A model generated the notes under the pieces. It saw only the letters and a program-made list of their open reading frames with translations, was not told the DNA's origin and did not search any database. The position numbers and the translations under genes are program-made. Shown piece by piece: positions 16,047-25,073 of a stretch of 64,000 nt of DNA. This DNA is from Xylophilus sp. GOD-11R (GTDB taxonomy: Bacteria; Pseudomonadota; Gammaproteobacteria; Burkholderiales; Burkholderiaceae_C), in assembly GCF_033546935.1 (NCBI RefSeq), contig NZ_CP137854.1, positions 3,472,001 to 3,536,000 on the forward strand, written 5' to 3'. Numbering within the stretch: position 1 is the stretch's first letter; every line of letters starts with the position of its first letter.

Positions 16047-17837
16047 TCAGCGCGCGGTACGCGGTGCGCGTGCGTCGCGCGGCTGGTAGGGGCGGCCCGC
16101 CGGAGCAGGACGGCCGGCACCGGCCGGAGCGCGCGGGGGACGGGCGTCGCCGCCACGGGCGCCGAAACCATCGGGACGACCACCGCCGAAGCCACCTTCG
16201 CGTCGGCCGCCGAAGTCATCGGAACGGCCACCGCCGAAGCCGCCGCCTTCCGGACGCGGACGCTGGTGCGGAGGACGAGCACCGAAGCCTTCGGAGCGAC
16301 CACCCTGGTCGCCGAACGCCGGCTTGCGGGCGTAGCTGCGGGTTTCGCCACCACCGAAGCCACCACCCGGGCGGCCACCGCCACGCGGGCCACCACGGTC
16401 ATTGCCACGCGGGCGTTCCGGCGTGAAGCGCTGCTGCGGCTCCAGGCCCGGAATGACGTCGGCCTTGAAGCTCTGGCGGCTGTAGCCTTCGATGTCGAAG
16501 ATCTTGCGGCGATCGCGGAACTCGGCGAAGGTGACAGCCAGGCCGTCGCGACCGGCACGGCCGGTGCGGCCGATGCGGTGGGTGTAATCCTCGGCCTTCA
16601 TCGGCAGGCCGAAGTTGAAGACGTGGGTGATGGTGGGCACGTCGATGCCGCGCGCGGCCACGTCGGTCGCCACCAGGATCTGCACCTGGCCGCTGCGCAG
16701 CGCCATCAGGCGGCGGTTGCGCAGGCCCTGGCTCAGGGCACCATGCAGCGCGACGGCGGAGAAGCCTTCCTGCTGCAGGTCGTTGGCCAAGCCGTCGCAC
16801 TCGACTTGCGTGCTGGCGAAGACGATGGCCTGGTTGATGGTGGTGTCGCGCAGCCAGTGGTCGAGCATCTTGCGCTTGTGCTGGGCGTTGTCGGCCCAGA
16901 ACAGCTTCTGCTCGATGTTGGCGTGCTTTTCCTGCGGCGACGCGATGGCGATGCGCTGCGGCTCGCGCATCACGCGGCTGGCCAGTTGCTGGATGCGCGG
17001 CGCGAAGGTGGCGCTGAACATCATGGTCTGCTGGCGGTCGGCGGTGAGCTGGTTGACTTCGGCGAGGTCGTCGGAGAAGCCCAGGTCGAGCATGCGGTCG
17101 GCTTCGTCGACGACCAGGAACTTCACCTGGTCGAGCTTGAGTTGCTGCGAGCGCTGCAGGTCGAGCAGGCGGCCGGGAGTGGCGACCACCAGGTTGGCGT
17201 TCTGCAGGCGAGCGATCTGCACCTGGTAGGGAATGCCGCCGACAACGTTGGCGATGCGCAGGCCACGGCAATGACGCACCAGGTCGATCGCGTCGTTGGC
17301 AACCTGCTGGGCGAGTTCACGCGTCGGGCAGAGGATCAGGGCGCCGGGAGTGGCGGCCTTGAAATGGCGCGGGTTGGTGGGGTCCTTGCGGCGAGCGCGC
17401 TTGGGCGCTTCTTCGCCGCGGGCGGCGGCTTCCTGCACCTGGCGCTCGAAATCGGCGCGTTCGCGAGCTTCGGCTTCTTCCTGGGCGCGCACCAGGGTGT
17501 GCAGCACGGGCAGCAGAAAGGCTGCGGTCTTGCCGCTGCCGGTCTGGCTGGAGACCATCAGATCGATGAAACGGCCGGCGCCTTCGGTGCCGGTGTCCAT
17601 GGCGAGCGGAACGACCTTGGCCTGCACGGCCGTGGGTTCGTTGAAGCCGAGGTCGGCGACGGCCTGGACGAGTTGCGGGTGAAGGCCCAGCTTGGCGAAG
17701 CCTTCGCCGGTGGCGCGGACTTCTTCGGCGGCCGCTTCGGGCGCCGTGGATTCGACGGAATGGTCGATGGTGTTTTCCATGGAGATATTGGATTCGGCAG
17801 GCGCGAACGCGTCCTGCACGGCGAGCGTGTCGGTCAT
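16047..17837 (-). CDS. DEAD-box ATP-dependent RNA helicase (RhlE/CsdA type)
   Basis: A 596-residue RNA helicase. Motifs in order: Q-motif region (FAKLGLHPQLVQAVADLGF, about residue 49), motif I SQTGSGKT, Ia PTRELAQQV, Ib ATPGRLLDL, II VDEADRMLDLGF, III SATF, IV-V ARGIDVPTITHVFNFGLP and VI HRIGRTGRAG. From about residue 465 the C-terminus is an Arg/Gly-rich tail with many GGGFGG and RPGG repeats that binds RNA non-specifically. Such proteins remodel structured RNA in ribosome assembly, mRNA decay and cold adaptation. The gene has its own promoter, a leader of about 240 bases and a strong terminator, so it is monocistronic. Confidence 0.93.
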   Translation of the reverse strand: MTDTLAVQDAFAPAESNISMENTIDHSVESTAPEAAAEEVRATGEGFAKLGLHPQLVQAVADLGFNEPTAVQAKVVPLAMDTGTEGAGRFIDLMVSSQTGSGKTAAFLLPVLHTLVRAQEEAEARERADFERQVQEAAARGEEAPKRARRKDPTNPRHFKAATPGALILCPTRELAQQVANDAIDLVRHCRGLRIANVVGGIPYQVQIARLQNANLVVATPGRLLDLQRSQQLKLDQVKFLVVDEADRMLDLGFSDDLAEVNQLTADRQQTMMFSATFAPRIQQLASRVMREPQRIAIASPQEKHANIEQKLFWADNAQHKRKMLDHWLRDTTINQAIVFASTQVECDGLANDLQQEGFSAVALHGALSQGLRNRRLMALRSGQVQILVATDVAARGIDVPTITHVFNFGLPMKAEDYTHRIGRTGRAGRDGLAVTFAEFRDRRKIFDIEGYSRQSFKADVIPGLEPQQRFTPERPRGNDRGGPRGGGRPGGGFGGGETRSYARKPAFGDQGGRSEGFGARPPHQRPRPEGGGFGGGRSDDFGGRREGGFGGGRPDGFGARGGDARPPRAPAGAGRPAPAGRPYQPRDARAPRTAR

Positions 17838-18075
17838 GAATAGCTTTCAAGCGCAAGCGCTGCAGGGCAATGGATGCCTGCAGGTGCTTCGCGGATGGTT
17901 GGCAAAAACATCAACCATCAAACGAAGCCTGCGCCACCTCCAGGGATTGAAGGCGAGGCGGGGGGCCAATTGATGCAGGAGCTCTTCTCTCAGGAAGAAT
18001 CTTGCGTGGCCCGGTGCATGAAGGGAGATGCGGGAGTCAGCGCGGCGCCCCCATAAAGGAGCGATGTTTGGCGCA
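17838..18075 (-). promoter_or_regulatory. Long untranslated leader of the helicase mRNA
   Basis: Between the predicted transcription start near 18076 and the ATG at 17837 lie about 240 bases without a credible gene. Long structured leaders are common on cold-inducible RNA helicase and cold-shock mRNAs, where they limit translation until cold or binding of the protein itself opens them. That role here is inference. Confidence 0.4.
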
Positions 18076-18082
18076 GCCGTGC

Positions 18083-18112
18083 ATTATGGCACGCGCTGGG
18101 GTTTTCCCGCAA
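18083..18112 (-). promoter_or_regulatory. Candidate promoter of the DEAD-box helicase gene
   Basis: On the minus strand the -10 box is CATAAT (complement of 18083-18088) and the -35 box TTGCGG (complement of 18107-18112) with an 18-base spacer. The -10 matches five of six consensus bases; the -35 only three. Confidence 0.45.
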
Positions 18113-18122
18113 GGGCCCGCGT

Positions 18123-18716
18123 TCAGGAAGCGGCGGGAACCTGTAGGAAATGCTGGCGGTAGTGAGCCAGTTCCTCGATGGATTCGTGCACGTCGGCCAG
18201 CGCCGTGTGCTTCTGCGCCTTCTTGAACGATGTGCAGACCTCGGGCTTCCAGCGCTTGGCCAGTTCCTTCAGCGTGCTCACATCGACGTTGCGGTAATGG
18301 AAGAAGGCTTCGAGCTTGGGCATGTAGCGCACCAGGAAGCGCCGGTCCTGACCGATGCTGTTGCCGCACATCGGCGCGGTGCGCTTGGGCACGTACTGCG
18401 ACAGGAAATCGATCAGCTGCTGTTCGGCGTCGGCCTCGGTCACCGTGGACGCCTTGACCCGGTCGATCAAGCCGCTGCGACCGTGCGTACCCTGGTTCCA
18501 GGCGTCCATCGCGGCCAGGGTGGCGTCGCTCTGGTGGATGGCGAACACCGGGCCTTCGACGCGCGGCTCCAGGTTGGGGCCGGTGACGACGACGGCGATT
18601 TCGATGATGCGGTCGGTATCGGGTTCCAGACCGGTCATTTCGCAGTCGAGCCAGACGAGGTTCTGGTCGGATTTGGCGAGGACCACGGGCGATGCGGGGG
18701 TGTTGGCTTCGGACAT
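18123..18716 (-). CDS. orn: Oligoribonuclease
   Basis: A 197-residue 3'-to-5' exoribonuclease of the DEDDh class that clears 2-5 nt RNA fragments, including the pGpG made from cyclic di-GMP. Active-site motifs are WLDCEMTG (Asp and Glu of Exo I), the [11 protein letters not shown] segment (Exo II) and [10 protein letters not shown] (the His and Asp of Exo III). The ATG at 18716 gives the standard length once a short Ala/Ser/Pro N-terminal extension is allowed. It diverges from the M48 protease gene, only 38 bases away, so the two promoters must overlap. Confidence 0.95.
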   Translation of the reverse strand: MSEANTPASPVVLAKSDQNLVWLDCEMTGLEPDTDRIIEIAVVVTGPNLEPRVEGPVFAIHQSDATLAAMDAWNQGTHGRSGLIDRVKASTVTEADAEQQLIDFLSQYVPKRTAPMCGNSIGQDRRFLVRYMPKLEAFFHYRNVDVSTLKELAKRWKPEVCTSFKKAQKHTALADVHESIEELAHYRQHFLQVPAAS

Positions 18717-18754
18717 GGGGATGGATTGTCGCCCATGGCCTAAACTGCGCCGCC

Positions 18755-20062
18755 ATGCAAGCCGTAACACCCCTGGACGCGTCCCTTCCCTCGCTGGCCA
18801 CCGTGCAGTCCGCCATCCTGCTCATGGTGCTCTTCGGCGCCGTGCTGGTGCTGTCGCTCGGCGTGCGTTTCTGGCTGGCCTCACGCCAGATGTCCCACGT
18901 GGCGCGCCACCGCGATGTGGTGCCCGCGCCGTTTGCCGCCAGCATCACGCCCGAGGCGCATCGCAAGGCGGCCGACTACACCATCGCCAAGTCGCGGCTC
19001 GGATTGCTGGAGCTCGCGGTCGGCACCCTGGTGCTGCTGGGATGGACGCTCTTCGGCGGGCTCGACCTGCTCAACCGCACGGTCATGGCACTCACCGGTC
19101 CCGGCATGTGGCAGCAGATCGCGCTGGTGGCATGTTTCGCGCTGATCGGCGGCATCGTCGACCTGCCCTTTTCCGCCTGGCGCACTTTCGTGCTGGAACA
19201 GCGCTTCGGCTTCAACCGCACCACGCCCACACTATGGCTGGCCGACATTGCCAAGGCCACGCTGCTGGGCGCGCTGATCGGCCTGCCCATCCTGGCGCTG
19301 GTGCTGTGGCTGATGGCGGCGGCCGGCGGCCTGTGGTGGCTCTGGGCCTGGGGCGCGTGGATGGCGCTCAACCTGCTGCTGCTGGTGATCTACCCCACGC
19401 TCATCGCGCCGCTGTTCAACAAGTTCAAGCCGCTCGAGGACGAAACCCTGAAAACCCGCGCCACCGCGCTGATGCAGCGCTGCGGCTTCGCGGCCAAGGG
19501 CTTTTTCGTGATGGACGGCAGCCGCCGCAGCGCGCATGCCAACGCGTATTTCACCGGCTTCGGCGCCGCCAAGCGCGTGGTGTTCTACGACACCCTGCTG
19601 CAGCGCCTGTCGGCCGACGAGGTCGACGCGGTGCTGGCACACGAACTGGGCCATTTCAAGCACGGTCATATCCCGAAACGGCTGCTGACGATGGCGGTGA
19701 TCGCCCTGCTCGGCTTCGCGCTGCTGGGCTGGCTCTCCGGCGCGCCCTGGTTCTACCTGGGCCTGGGCGTGACACCCGATCTGCTCGGCCCCAACGACGC
19801 CCTGGCGCTGCTGCTGTTCACGCTGGCCTTGCCGCCGTTCACCTTCTTCTTGACGCCGCTGTCGGCCGGCATGTCGCGGCGCGACGAGTTCCAGGCCGAT
19901 GCCTTCGCGGTCGCCCAGACCGGCAACGCCGCCCTGCCGCAGGCGCTGCTCAAGCTCTACGAGGACAACGCCGCCACGCTGACGCCGGACCCCTGGTTCG
20001 TGCGTTTCTACTATTCGCATCCGCCGGCTTCCGAAAGGCTGGCCCGCATGACTGGAGCCTGA
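18755..20062 (+). CDS. M48 family zinc metalloprotease, CAAX-type (STE24-like) membrane peptidase
   Basis: A 435-residue inner-membrane protease. Several hydrophobic segments (about 20-40, 85-105, 120-140, 170-200, 205-225 and more) surround the active site [13 protein letters not shown] (HExxH near residue 294), and the third zinc ligand is the Glu of the downstream FQADAFA block. This STE24-type architecture with an N-terminal membrane bundle differs from short HtpX. In Burkholderiales the gene stands next to orn, as here. The start at 18755 follows directly after the divergent orn start region. The next gene begins three bases after the stop. It probably degrades damaged membrane proteins; the true substrate is unknown. 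Confidence 0.88.
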   Translation: MQAVTPLDASLPSLATVQSAILLMVLFGAVLVLSLGVRFWLASRQMSHVARHRDVVPAPFAASITPEAHRKAADYTIAKSRLGLLELAVGTLVLLGWTLFGGLDLLNRTVMALTGPGMWQQIALVACFALIGGIVDLPFSAWRTFVLEQRFGFNRTTPTLWLADIAKATLLGALIGLPILALVLWLMAAAGGLWWLWAWGAWMALNLLLLVIYPTLIAPLFNKFKPLEDETLKTRATALMQRCGFAAKGFFVMDGSRRSAHANAYFTGFGAAKRVVFYDTLLQRLSADEVDAVLAHELGHFKHGHIPKRLLTMAVIALLGFALLGWLSGAPWFYLGLGVTPDLLGPNDALALLLFTLALPPFTFFLTPLSAGMSRRDEFQADAFAVAQTGNAALPQALLKLYEDNAATLTPDPWFVRFYYSHPPASERLARMTGA

Positions 20063-20064
20063 AC

Positions 20065-20409
20065 ATGGCCGACGCCGTCGATCTCAAACAGCAGGATTGG
20101 TCCACCGAGGCGCGCAAGGCGCTCGGTCCGGTCGAGGTGGTGTCGAAGCTCGCGCAGCTGCCGGGCTGGGCACTGACCGGCGACGGCCCCGACGTCGCGA
20201 TCGAAAAGACCTACGCCTTCCGCGACTACTACCAGACGCTGGCCTTCGTGAACGCACTGGCGCTGATCGCCCATCGCCATGACCACCATCCCGATCTGGT
20301 GGTGCGTTACGGCAGCTGCACCGTGCGCTGGAACACGCACGACGTCAAAGGCCTGTCGGCCAGCGATTTCACTTGCGCCGCCGCGGCCGACGCGCTGCTC
20401 GCCACATGA
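20065..20409 (+). CDS. phhB: Pterin-4a-carbinolamine dehydratase
   Basis: A 114-residue protein of the PCD/DCoH family, which dehydrates 4a-hydroxytetrahydrobiopterin. The active-site signature is visible as HRHDHHPDLVVRY with two adjacent His before Pro, then the Trp and His of VRWNTHD and the Asp of ASDF. It begins three bases after the protease stop and its own TGA overlaps the rsgA start as ATGA, so it belongs to a protease-pcd-rsgA transcript. No phenylalanine hydroxylase gene is adjacent, so the partner pterin enzyme is encoded elsewhere, or the protein serves molybdopterin or another pterin pathway. Confidence 0.9.
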   Translation: MADAVDLKQQDWSTEARKALGPVEVVSKLAQLPGWALTGDGPDVAIEKTYAFRDYYQTLAFVNALALIAHRHDHHPDLVVRYGSCTVRWNTHDVKGLSASDFTCAAAADALLAT

Positions 20410-21353
20410 CCACCCGCCTGCAGCAGGCGGCCGATGTCGACGAAGGTCTGGTCGTCGCCGCTCATGGCCGCCATTGCGTGGTCGAAAGCCCCGACGGCGA
20501 ACGCCGCATCTGCACGCCGCGCGGCAAGAAGAGCCAGGCGGTCGTCGGTGACCGTGTGCTGTGGCAGGCGCCCACGCCAGGCCAAGGCGACACCGGCACG
20601 GTCGAGAAGGTGGTGGAGCGACGCAACCTGTTCTATCGGCAGGACGAATTGCGCACCAAGTCCTTCGCGGCCAACCTCGACCAGATCCTGATGCTGGTGG
20701 CGGCCGAGCCGGAGTTCTCGGCCATGCAGCTCTCGCGCGCGCTGATCGCAGCCGAGGCCGCGCGCATCGTGGCCATCGTGGGCATCAACAAGAGCGACCT
20801 GGTCGAGCCCTTCGACAAGGCCTGGGAACGGCTGCTGCCCTACCGGCGCATGAAGTACGGTGTGCTGCCGCTGTCGCTGACCGCCTCGCCCGACGCCGAT
20901 CACGAGGAACTGACCAAGCTGCTGCGCGGCAAGACCACCCTGGTCCTGGGCCCTTCCGGCGCCGGCAAGAGCACGCTGATCAACCTGATGGTGCCGGGCG
21001 CGTCGGCGCAGACGGGCGAGATCTCGCAGGCACTGAACTCCGGAAAGCACACCACCACCAGCACCAGCTTCTACTGGGTGCCGGATGCCGATGCGCCGCC
21101 CCGCAGCACCGGGCTGATCGATTCACCAGGTTTCCAGGAATTCGGGCTCTACCACCTGGAGCCGCCGCAGCTGGCCGCTTGCATGCCCGACATCGCGGCG
21201 CACGCGACGGAATGCCGTTTCTACAACTGCAGCCATCTGCACGAGCCCGGCTGCGGCGTGCGCGCCGCGTTGGAGCAGGGGGAGATCGACGCGCATCGGT
21301 ACAAGATCTATACCGAGTTGCACGCAGAGTTGAGCGAGCCCAAAAGGTATTAG
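20406..21353 (+). CDS. rsgA: Ribosome small-subunit-dependent GTPase A
   Basis: A 315-residue circularly permuted GTPase that matures and checks the 30S subunit. After an N-terminal OB fold (about 15-75) come G4 INKSD, G1 GPSGAGKST and G3 DSPGFQEFG in the permuted order. Then comes the zinc site with Cys and His in ECRFYNCSHLHEPGC. The start overlaps the pcd stop (ATGA). The permuted motif order is diagnostic of the family. Confidence 0.95.
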   Translation: MTTRLQQAADVDEGLVVAAHGRHCVVESPDGERRICTPRGKKSQAVVGDRVLWQAPTPGQGDTGTVEKVVERRNLFYRQDELRTKSFAANLDQILMLVAAEPEFSAMQLSRALIAAEAARIVAIVGINKSDLVEPFDKAWERLLPYRRMKYGVLPLSLTASPDADHEELTKLLRGKTTLVLGPSGAGKSTLINLMVPGASAQTGEISQALNSGKHTTTSTSFYWVPDADAPPRSTGLIDSPGFQEFGLYHLEPPQLAACMPDIAAHATECRFYNCSHLHEPGCGVRAALEQGEIDAHRYKIYTELHAELSEPKRY

Positions 21354-21567
21354 GCTCCCCCCAGGCTACGCACTTCGTGTCTTCGCCTTCCCCTCAAGGG
21401 GCGGCTTGCTGGCTCGGCTGAGCCTCGCCGCGTCGCCCCTCGGAATGCCCCCCACCGCGCCACGCCCCGCATGCCTCTGCCCTCCGCAAAAAAGTGCAGC
21501 TCGCTGGCTTGCGCAGCCTCGCTGCTTCGCCCCCGGAGACGCGGTCGCCGGGTGGGTGCAGGTATTG
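21354..21567. repeat. Intergenic spacer with repeat-like GC-rich sequence
   Basis: No gene is visible. The text around CTTCGCCTTCCCCTCAAGG, followed by GGCGGCTTGCTGGCTCGGC, and a second related stretch (GCTCGCTGGCTTGCGCAGCC) look like the imperfect intergenic repeats that are frequent in Comamonadaceae chromosomes. The two stretches share the words CTCGCTG/GCTTGC and CCTCGC. Identity as a repeat family is from memory of such genomes and needs a genome-wide count. Confidence 0.35.
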
Positions 21568-22653
21568 TCAGGCCAGGATTTCGCGCAGCGCGTCGACCAG
21601 AATGCCGCACTGCTCCGGGGTGCCGATGCTGATGCGCAGGTGCTGGTCGATGCGCGGCAGCGAGAAGTGGCGCACCAGCACGCCCTTGGCGCGCAGGGCG
21701 GTGGCGATGGCCTTGGCGTCGTGGCCGGGGTGGCGCACGAAGACGAAATTGGCTTGCGATGGCAGCACTTCGAAGCCCATGTCTTCGAGCTGCAGGGCGA
21801 GGCCTTCGCGGGTGTTCATCACGGCCTGGCGGGTCTGGTCGAAATACGCCTCGTCCTGCATCGCGGCGACGGCGCCGGCGATGGCCAGGCGGTCCAGCGG
21901 GTAGGAGTTGAAGCTGTTCTTCACCCGCTCCAGCGCCTCGATGACCGGCCGCTGCCCGCACGCGAAACCGACGCGCAGGCCGGCCAGTGAGCGCGACTTG
22001 GACAGCGTCTGCACCACCAGCAGGTTGGGATAACGCCCGACCAGCGACATCGCGCTCTCGCCACCGAAGTCCACATAGGCCTCGTCGACCAGCACCAGCC
22101 GCTGTGCGAACAGCTGCAGCAGGCGCTCGATGGTCGCCAGCGGCAGGCCCTCGCCGGTCGGCGCGTTGGGGCTGGCGATGACCACGCCGGCATTGGGCTG
22201 GCCTGCCGCGCGGGCGAATGCTTCCACGTCCACGCGCAGTTGGTCGTCCAGCGGCACGGTGTCGTACGGAATGCCGTACAGGCCGCAGTAGACCTTGTAG
22301 AAGCTGTAGGTGATGTCGGGAAACAGCAGCGGTGCGCCAGACTGCTGGAAGAACGCGAAGAAGGCATGGGCCAGTACTTCATCGGAGCCGTTGCCGACGA
22401 ACACCTCGTCCAGTGCCAGGCCATGTCGGGCAGCGATGACGCGGCGCAGCGCGCTGGCGTCCGGGTCGGGATAGAGCTGCAGGCCGTCGGTCGCCGCGGC
22501 GCGAATCGCCTGCACCGCCGCCGGCGACGGCGGATAGGGGTTCTCGTTGGTGTTGAGCTTGGTCAGCCGCTCGATCTTGGGCTGCTCGCCCGGCACATAG
22601 GGAACGAGACCGGCGACGACCGGGCTCCACCACGGAGGTGGTTGTTGCAACAC
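21568..22653 (-). CDS. hisC: Histidinol-phosphate aminotransferase
   Basis: A 361-residue fold-type I PLP enzyme that converts imidazole-acetol phosphate and glutamate to histidinol phosphate. Visible features are [13 protein letters not shown] near the N-terminus, VGNGSDEVL at the cofactor phosphate loop, ASPNAPTG (the Asn contacting PLP), VDEAYVDF and the Schiff-base Lys in [10 protein letters not shown] (about residue 218), with the Arg of RVGFACG. The gene stands alone here rather than in a his operon, so it may be the second hisC common in Burkholderiales; aromatic amino-acid transamination is also possible. An open frame of similar length on the opposite strand is a shadow. Confidence 0.9.
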   Translation of the reverse strand: MLQQPPPWWSPVVAGLVPYVPGEQPKIERLTKLNTNENPYPPSPAAVQAIRAAATDGLQLYPDPDASALRRVIAARHGLALDEVFVGNGSDEVLAHAFFAFFQQSGAPLLFPDITYSFYKVYCGLYGIPYDTVPLDDQLRVDVEAFARAAGQPNAGVVIASPNAPTGEGLPLATIERLLQLFAQRLVLVDEAYVDFGGESAMSLVGRYPNLLVVQTLSKSRSLAGLRVGFACGQRPVIEALERVKNSFNSYPLDRLAIAGAVAAMQDEAYFDQTRQAVMNTREGLALQLEDMGFEVLPSQANFVFVRHPGHDAKAIATALRAKGVLVRHFSLPRIDQHLRISIGTPEQCGILVDALREILA

Positions 22654-22717
22654 GTTGGAACTCCTGAAAATCGCATGACGCGCCCGCCTCGGGGCGCGCG
22701 AAAAAAATGGGAGACGA

Positions 22718-23710
22718 TCAGCCGAGCAGGCGCGCGAAGCTCAGCAGCGCCAGCAGGCCGACCCAGACGACGACCGAGCGCCACACCAGGCCCACGACCT
22801 GCGCGAGATGCGAATTCTCCGGCGGACGGCCCGGCGTGCTGGGACTGTCCACGCCCTCGTTCACATCGGGGGCTCCTAGGTCCGCAAAGCCGCTGTCGCC
22901 CATCGCACGCAAAGCGCTGCCGCCCAGCCGCACGTCGACGGCGCCGGCGGTCGCCGCCAGGATCACGCCGTCGTTGTCGTTGGGGAAACGCTGCGCGTGG
23001 TAGCGCCAGCCTTCGATCGCTTCCTCGAAATTGCCGACGACTGCGAAGCTCAGGGCAGTCATGCGCGCAGGCAGCCAGTCGATCACGGTCCAGGCGAGCG
23101 AGGCTGCACGTTGCAGCGAAGGGCTCGGCAGATGGGCACTGGCCCGGTTGGTCCGCGCACTCCAGTAACGGGACGCGAATTCGGTGAGACGGTAGAGCAC
23201 GGCCCCTGCCGGGCCGAGCCCGCAGGCGGCCAGGATGCAGTAGCAGGCCAGCACCCCGAACACATGGCGGTGCGCGGCCAGCACCGAATACTCGATGACA
23301 TGTCGCACCACCTCGCTGCGCGGGAGTTCGCTCGCATCGACCTGTTGCCAGCGCGCGAGCAGTTCGCGCGCGCGCACCTCGTCGCCGTCGAGCAGCGCGT
23401 CGCGGATGTTGGTGAAGTGGTGGCTGAACTGGCGAAACCCCAGGGTGAGGTACAGCACCGCCACATTCCACAGCAGCCCGAACGGCCAGCCCAGGCCCCA
23501 GACCAGCAGCGCATGGACGCCGAAAACGAACAGGGTCGGCACCAGCACCGCCACGGTCCACGCAACCCAGCCGTGGTGCGGCCGGCCAGCGTCGAAATTG
23601 CGGCTCGCCGACAGGGCCCAGGCCCGCAGGCCGCCTCGGATGGGATTGGTGCTCGACAAAGGTCGCGCCTGCTCCAGCAACAGCGCGACCAGGATGGCAA
23701 AGAAACTCAT
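22718..23710 (-). CDS. CobD/CbiB-family membrane protein
   Basis: A 330-residue inner-membrane protein with hydrophobic segments near residues 1-15, 48-70, 75-90, 150-175 and 305-328. The N-terminal [15 protein letters not shown] and the block [20 protein letters not shown], ending the loop before EEAIEGW, match the CobD/CbiB family, which attaches aminopropanol phosphate to cobyric acid. The same fold includes AmpE. No other cobalamin gene is nearby and the N-terminal Glu resembles AmpE-like members, so a cobalamin role is uncertain. It lies 64 bases upstream of hisC in the same direction. Confidence 0.7.
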   Translation of the reverse strand: MSFFAILVALLLEQARPLSSTNPIRGGLRAWALSASRNFDAGRPHHGWVAWTVAVLVPTLFVFGVHALLVWGLGWPFGLLWNVAVLYLTLGFRQFSHHFTNIRDALLDGDEVRARELLARWQQVDASELPRSEVVRHVIEYSVLAAHRHVFGVLACYCILAACGLGPAGAVLYRLTEFASRYWSARTNRASAHLPSPSLQRAASLAWTVIDWLPARMTALSFAVVGNFEEAIEGWRYHAQRFPNDNDGVILAATAGAVDVRLGGSALRAMGDSGFADLGAPDVNEGVDSPSTPGRPPENSHLAQVVGLVWRSVVVWVGLLALLSFARLLG

Positions 23711-23740
23711 CCGCCGATCATATCGGCGGCCGGCGCCGCC

Positions 23741-24469
23741 TCAGGCATCCGTCACCAGGAGGCGATACAGATTGCGGATCATCCCCGCCGTTGCGCCCCA
23801 CACGAAATGTTCCTTGCCGGTCGCCGGATCGGTCCACGGCATGGACAGCCAGGCACGGCGACCGTCGGGCATCGCGCGTGAATGGTGGCGGTGGTGGGCG
23901 GGATTCATCAGAAATGCCAACGGCACTTCGAACACATCGGCCACCTCGAAATCGTGGGGCAGCAGCTTGAAATCCGGCGCGACCAGGGCGACCACCGGGG
24001 TCACGATATAGCCCGAAACGGTGCCGTAGGTTGGCAACAGGCCCATCACCTCGACGAACTCGGCCTGCAAGCCCACTTCCTCGAACGCCTCGCGCAAGGC
24101 GGTGCCGACGGGGCCGTCGTCACCCGGATCGGTGCGGCCTCCGGGGAACGCCACCTGTCCCGAATGGCTGGACAAATGGGCGGTGCGCTCGGTGAGCAGC
24201 ACGGTCGGGCCGTTGGCGCGCTGGACGATGCCAATCAGCACCGCCGCATCGCGCGGCGTACGGGCGGCGTCGACCGGATCGCGGACGATGTCCGGCGTCC
24301 AGCGCGGTTGGCTGGCCAGTCGTTGGCGCAGGAATGCGGGCGCGAACCGGTCTACGGCAACGGGCGGGAGATGGCTGTCCACCGCGTCGACCGGAATCTT
24401 TCGGGGGTCGAAACCCGGCAGGCTGGGCAGCGGAATCTGGGCCTCGGGGTCGTTGGGTGGCGGCAGCAT
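23741..24469 (-). CDS. NUDIX hydrolase, CoA pyrophosphatase (NudL-like)
   Basis: A 242-residue NUDIX protein. The CoA-pyrophosphatase signature LTERTAHLSSHSGQVAFPGG is directly followed by the NUDIX box, whose catalytic part reads ALREAFEEVGL. Enzymes of this branch cleave CoA and acyl-CoA to 3',5'-ADP and phosphopantetheine. The N-terminal 60 residues are Pro-rich and poorly conserved. It lies downstream of rplS behind a strong terminator, a conserved neighbourhood in Burkholderiales. A cytoplasmic location is expected, as there is no signal peptide. Confidence 0.88.
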   Translation of the reverse strand: MLPPPNDPEAQIPLPSLPGFDPRKIPVDAVDSHLPPVAVDRFAPAFLRQRLASQPRWTPDIVRDPVDAARTPRDAAVLIGIVQRANGPTVLLTERTAHLSSHSGQVAFPGGRTDPGDDGPVGTALREAFEEVGLQAEFVEVMGLLPTYGTVSGYIVTPVVALVAPDFKLLPHDFEVADVFEVPLAFLMNPAHHRHHSRAMPDGRRAWLSMPWTDPATGKEHFVWGATAGMIRNLYRLLVTDA

Positions 24470-24492
24470 GGCGGACAGGATGGTCGAAAAAC

Positions 24493-24528
24493 GAAAAAGC
24501 CGCTGCGCGTGAGCGACAGCGGCTTTTC
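24493..24528 (-). terminator. Rho-independent terminator after rplS
   Basis: GAAAAAGCCGCTG at 24493-24505 pairs with CAGCGGCTTTTC at 24517-24528 across a short loop. On the minus strand the stem is followed by more T residues (complement of 24485-24497). A second dyad, GACCGGCC-GA-GGCCGGTC at 24532-24549, stands between it and the rplS stop. Confidence 0.85.
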
Positions 24529-24564
24529 GGGCGACCGGCCGAGGCCGGTCCGGACGGCGAGCGA

Positions 24565-24954
24565 TTAAACCGCTGCAGCCGCTGCCACCTTCACACGCGA
24601 AGGCAGCTTTTCCTTGATACGAGCCGACTTGCCGCTACGGTCACGCAGGTAGTACAGCTTGGCGCGACGGACATCGCCGCGACGCTTGACTTCGATGCCG
24701 GCGATCAGCGGGCTGTAGGTCTGGAAAGTGCGCTCGACGCCTTCGCCGCTGGACATCTTGCGAACGGTGAAGCCGCTGTTGAGGCCACGGTTGCGCTTGG
24801 CGATGACCACGCCTTCGAATGCCTGCACGCGCTTGCGGGTGCCTTCGACGACGTTGACGCTGACGATCACGGTGTCGCCAGGGGCGAACGACGGGATGGT
24901 CTTGCCCAGGCGGGCGATTTCTTCCTGCTCGAGGATTTCGATGAGATTGGCCAT
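24565..24954 (-). CDS. rplS: 50S ribosomal protein L19
   Basis: A 129-residue ribosomal protein at the 30S-50S interface. [20 protein letters not shown], then [20 protein letters not shown] and [20 protein letters not shown] are the standard L19 blocks. The C-terminal Ala-rich tail (VKVAAAAAV) is an extension usual in beta-proteobacteria. The ATG at 24954 is preferred to the in-frame ATG five codons upstream because it begins the conserved MANLI. It is the last gene of the rpsP-rimM-trmD-rplS order, 114 bases after trmD, with a possible promoter of its own. Confidence 0.97.
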   Translation of the reverse strand: MANLIEILEQEEIARLGKTIPSFAPGDTVIVSVNVVEGTRKRVQAFEGVVIAKRNRGLNSGFTVRKMSSGEGVERTFQTYSPLIAGIEVKRRGDVRRAKLYYLRDRSGKSARIKEKLPSRVKVAAAAAV

Positions 24955-25067
24955 GATTTGAAGTTCCAACCCGATCGTGCCCGCGCTGCACTAAAGGCGC
25001 TCGAATTGCCGTGGCCGGTGAGGGTCAGGCCATGAACGCGGCCGGGCAGAGGATCGGATAACCGCGG

Positions 25068-25073
25068 ATTATA
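25068..25073 (-). promoter_or_regulatory. Perfect -10 box (TATAAT) ahead of rplS
   Basis: The complement of 25068-25073 reads TATAAT in the context CTATAATCCG and overlaps the trmD stop codon. The region 17 bases upstream (GACTTC) is a poor -35. The same CTATAATNNG context occurs before rpsP and infA, which supports an internal promoter giving rplS separate expression. Confidence 0.4.

Noticed and set aside
15969..17843. A plus-strand frame of 624 codons opposite the DEAD-box helicase
   Set aside because: It mirrors the helicase motifs and the Gly/Arg tail in the other strand; no independent feature supports it.
22680..22705. A CGCGCCC/GGGCGCG hairpin between the CobD-like gene and hisC as a terminator
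   Set aside because: The T-run lies before the stem, not after it, on the strand of the genes.
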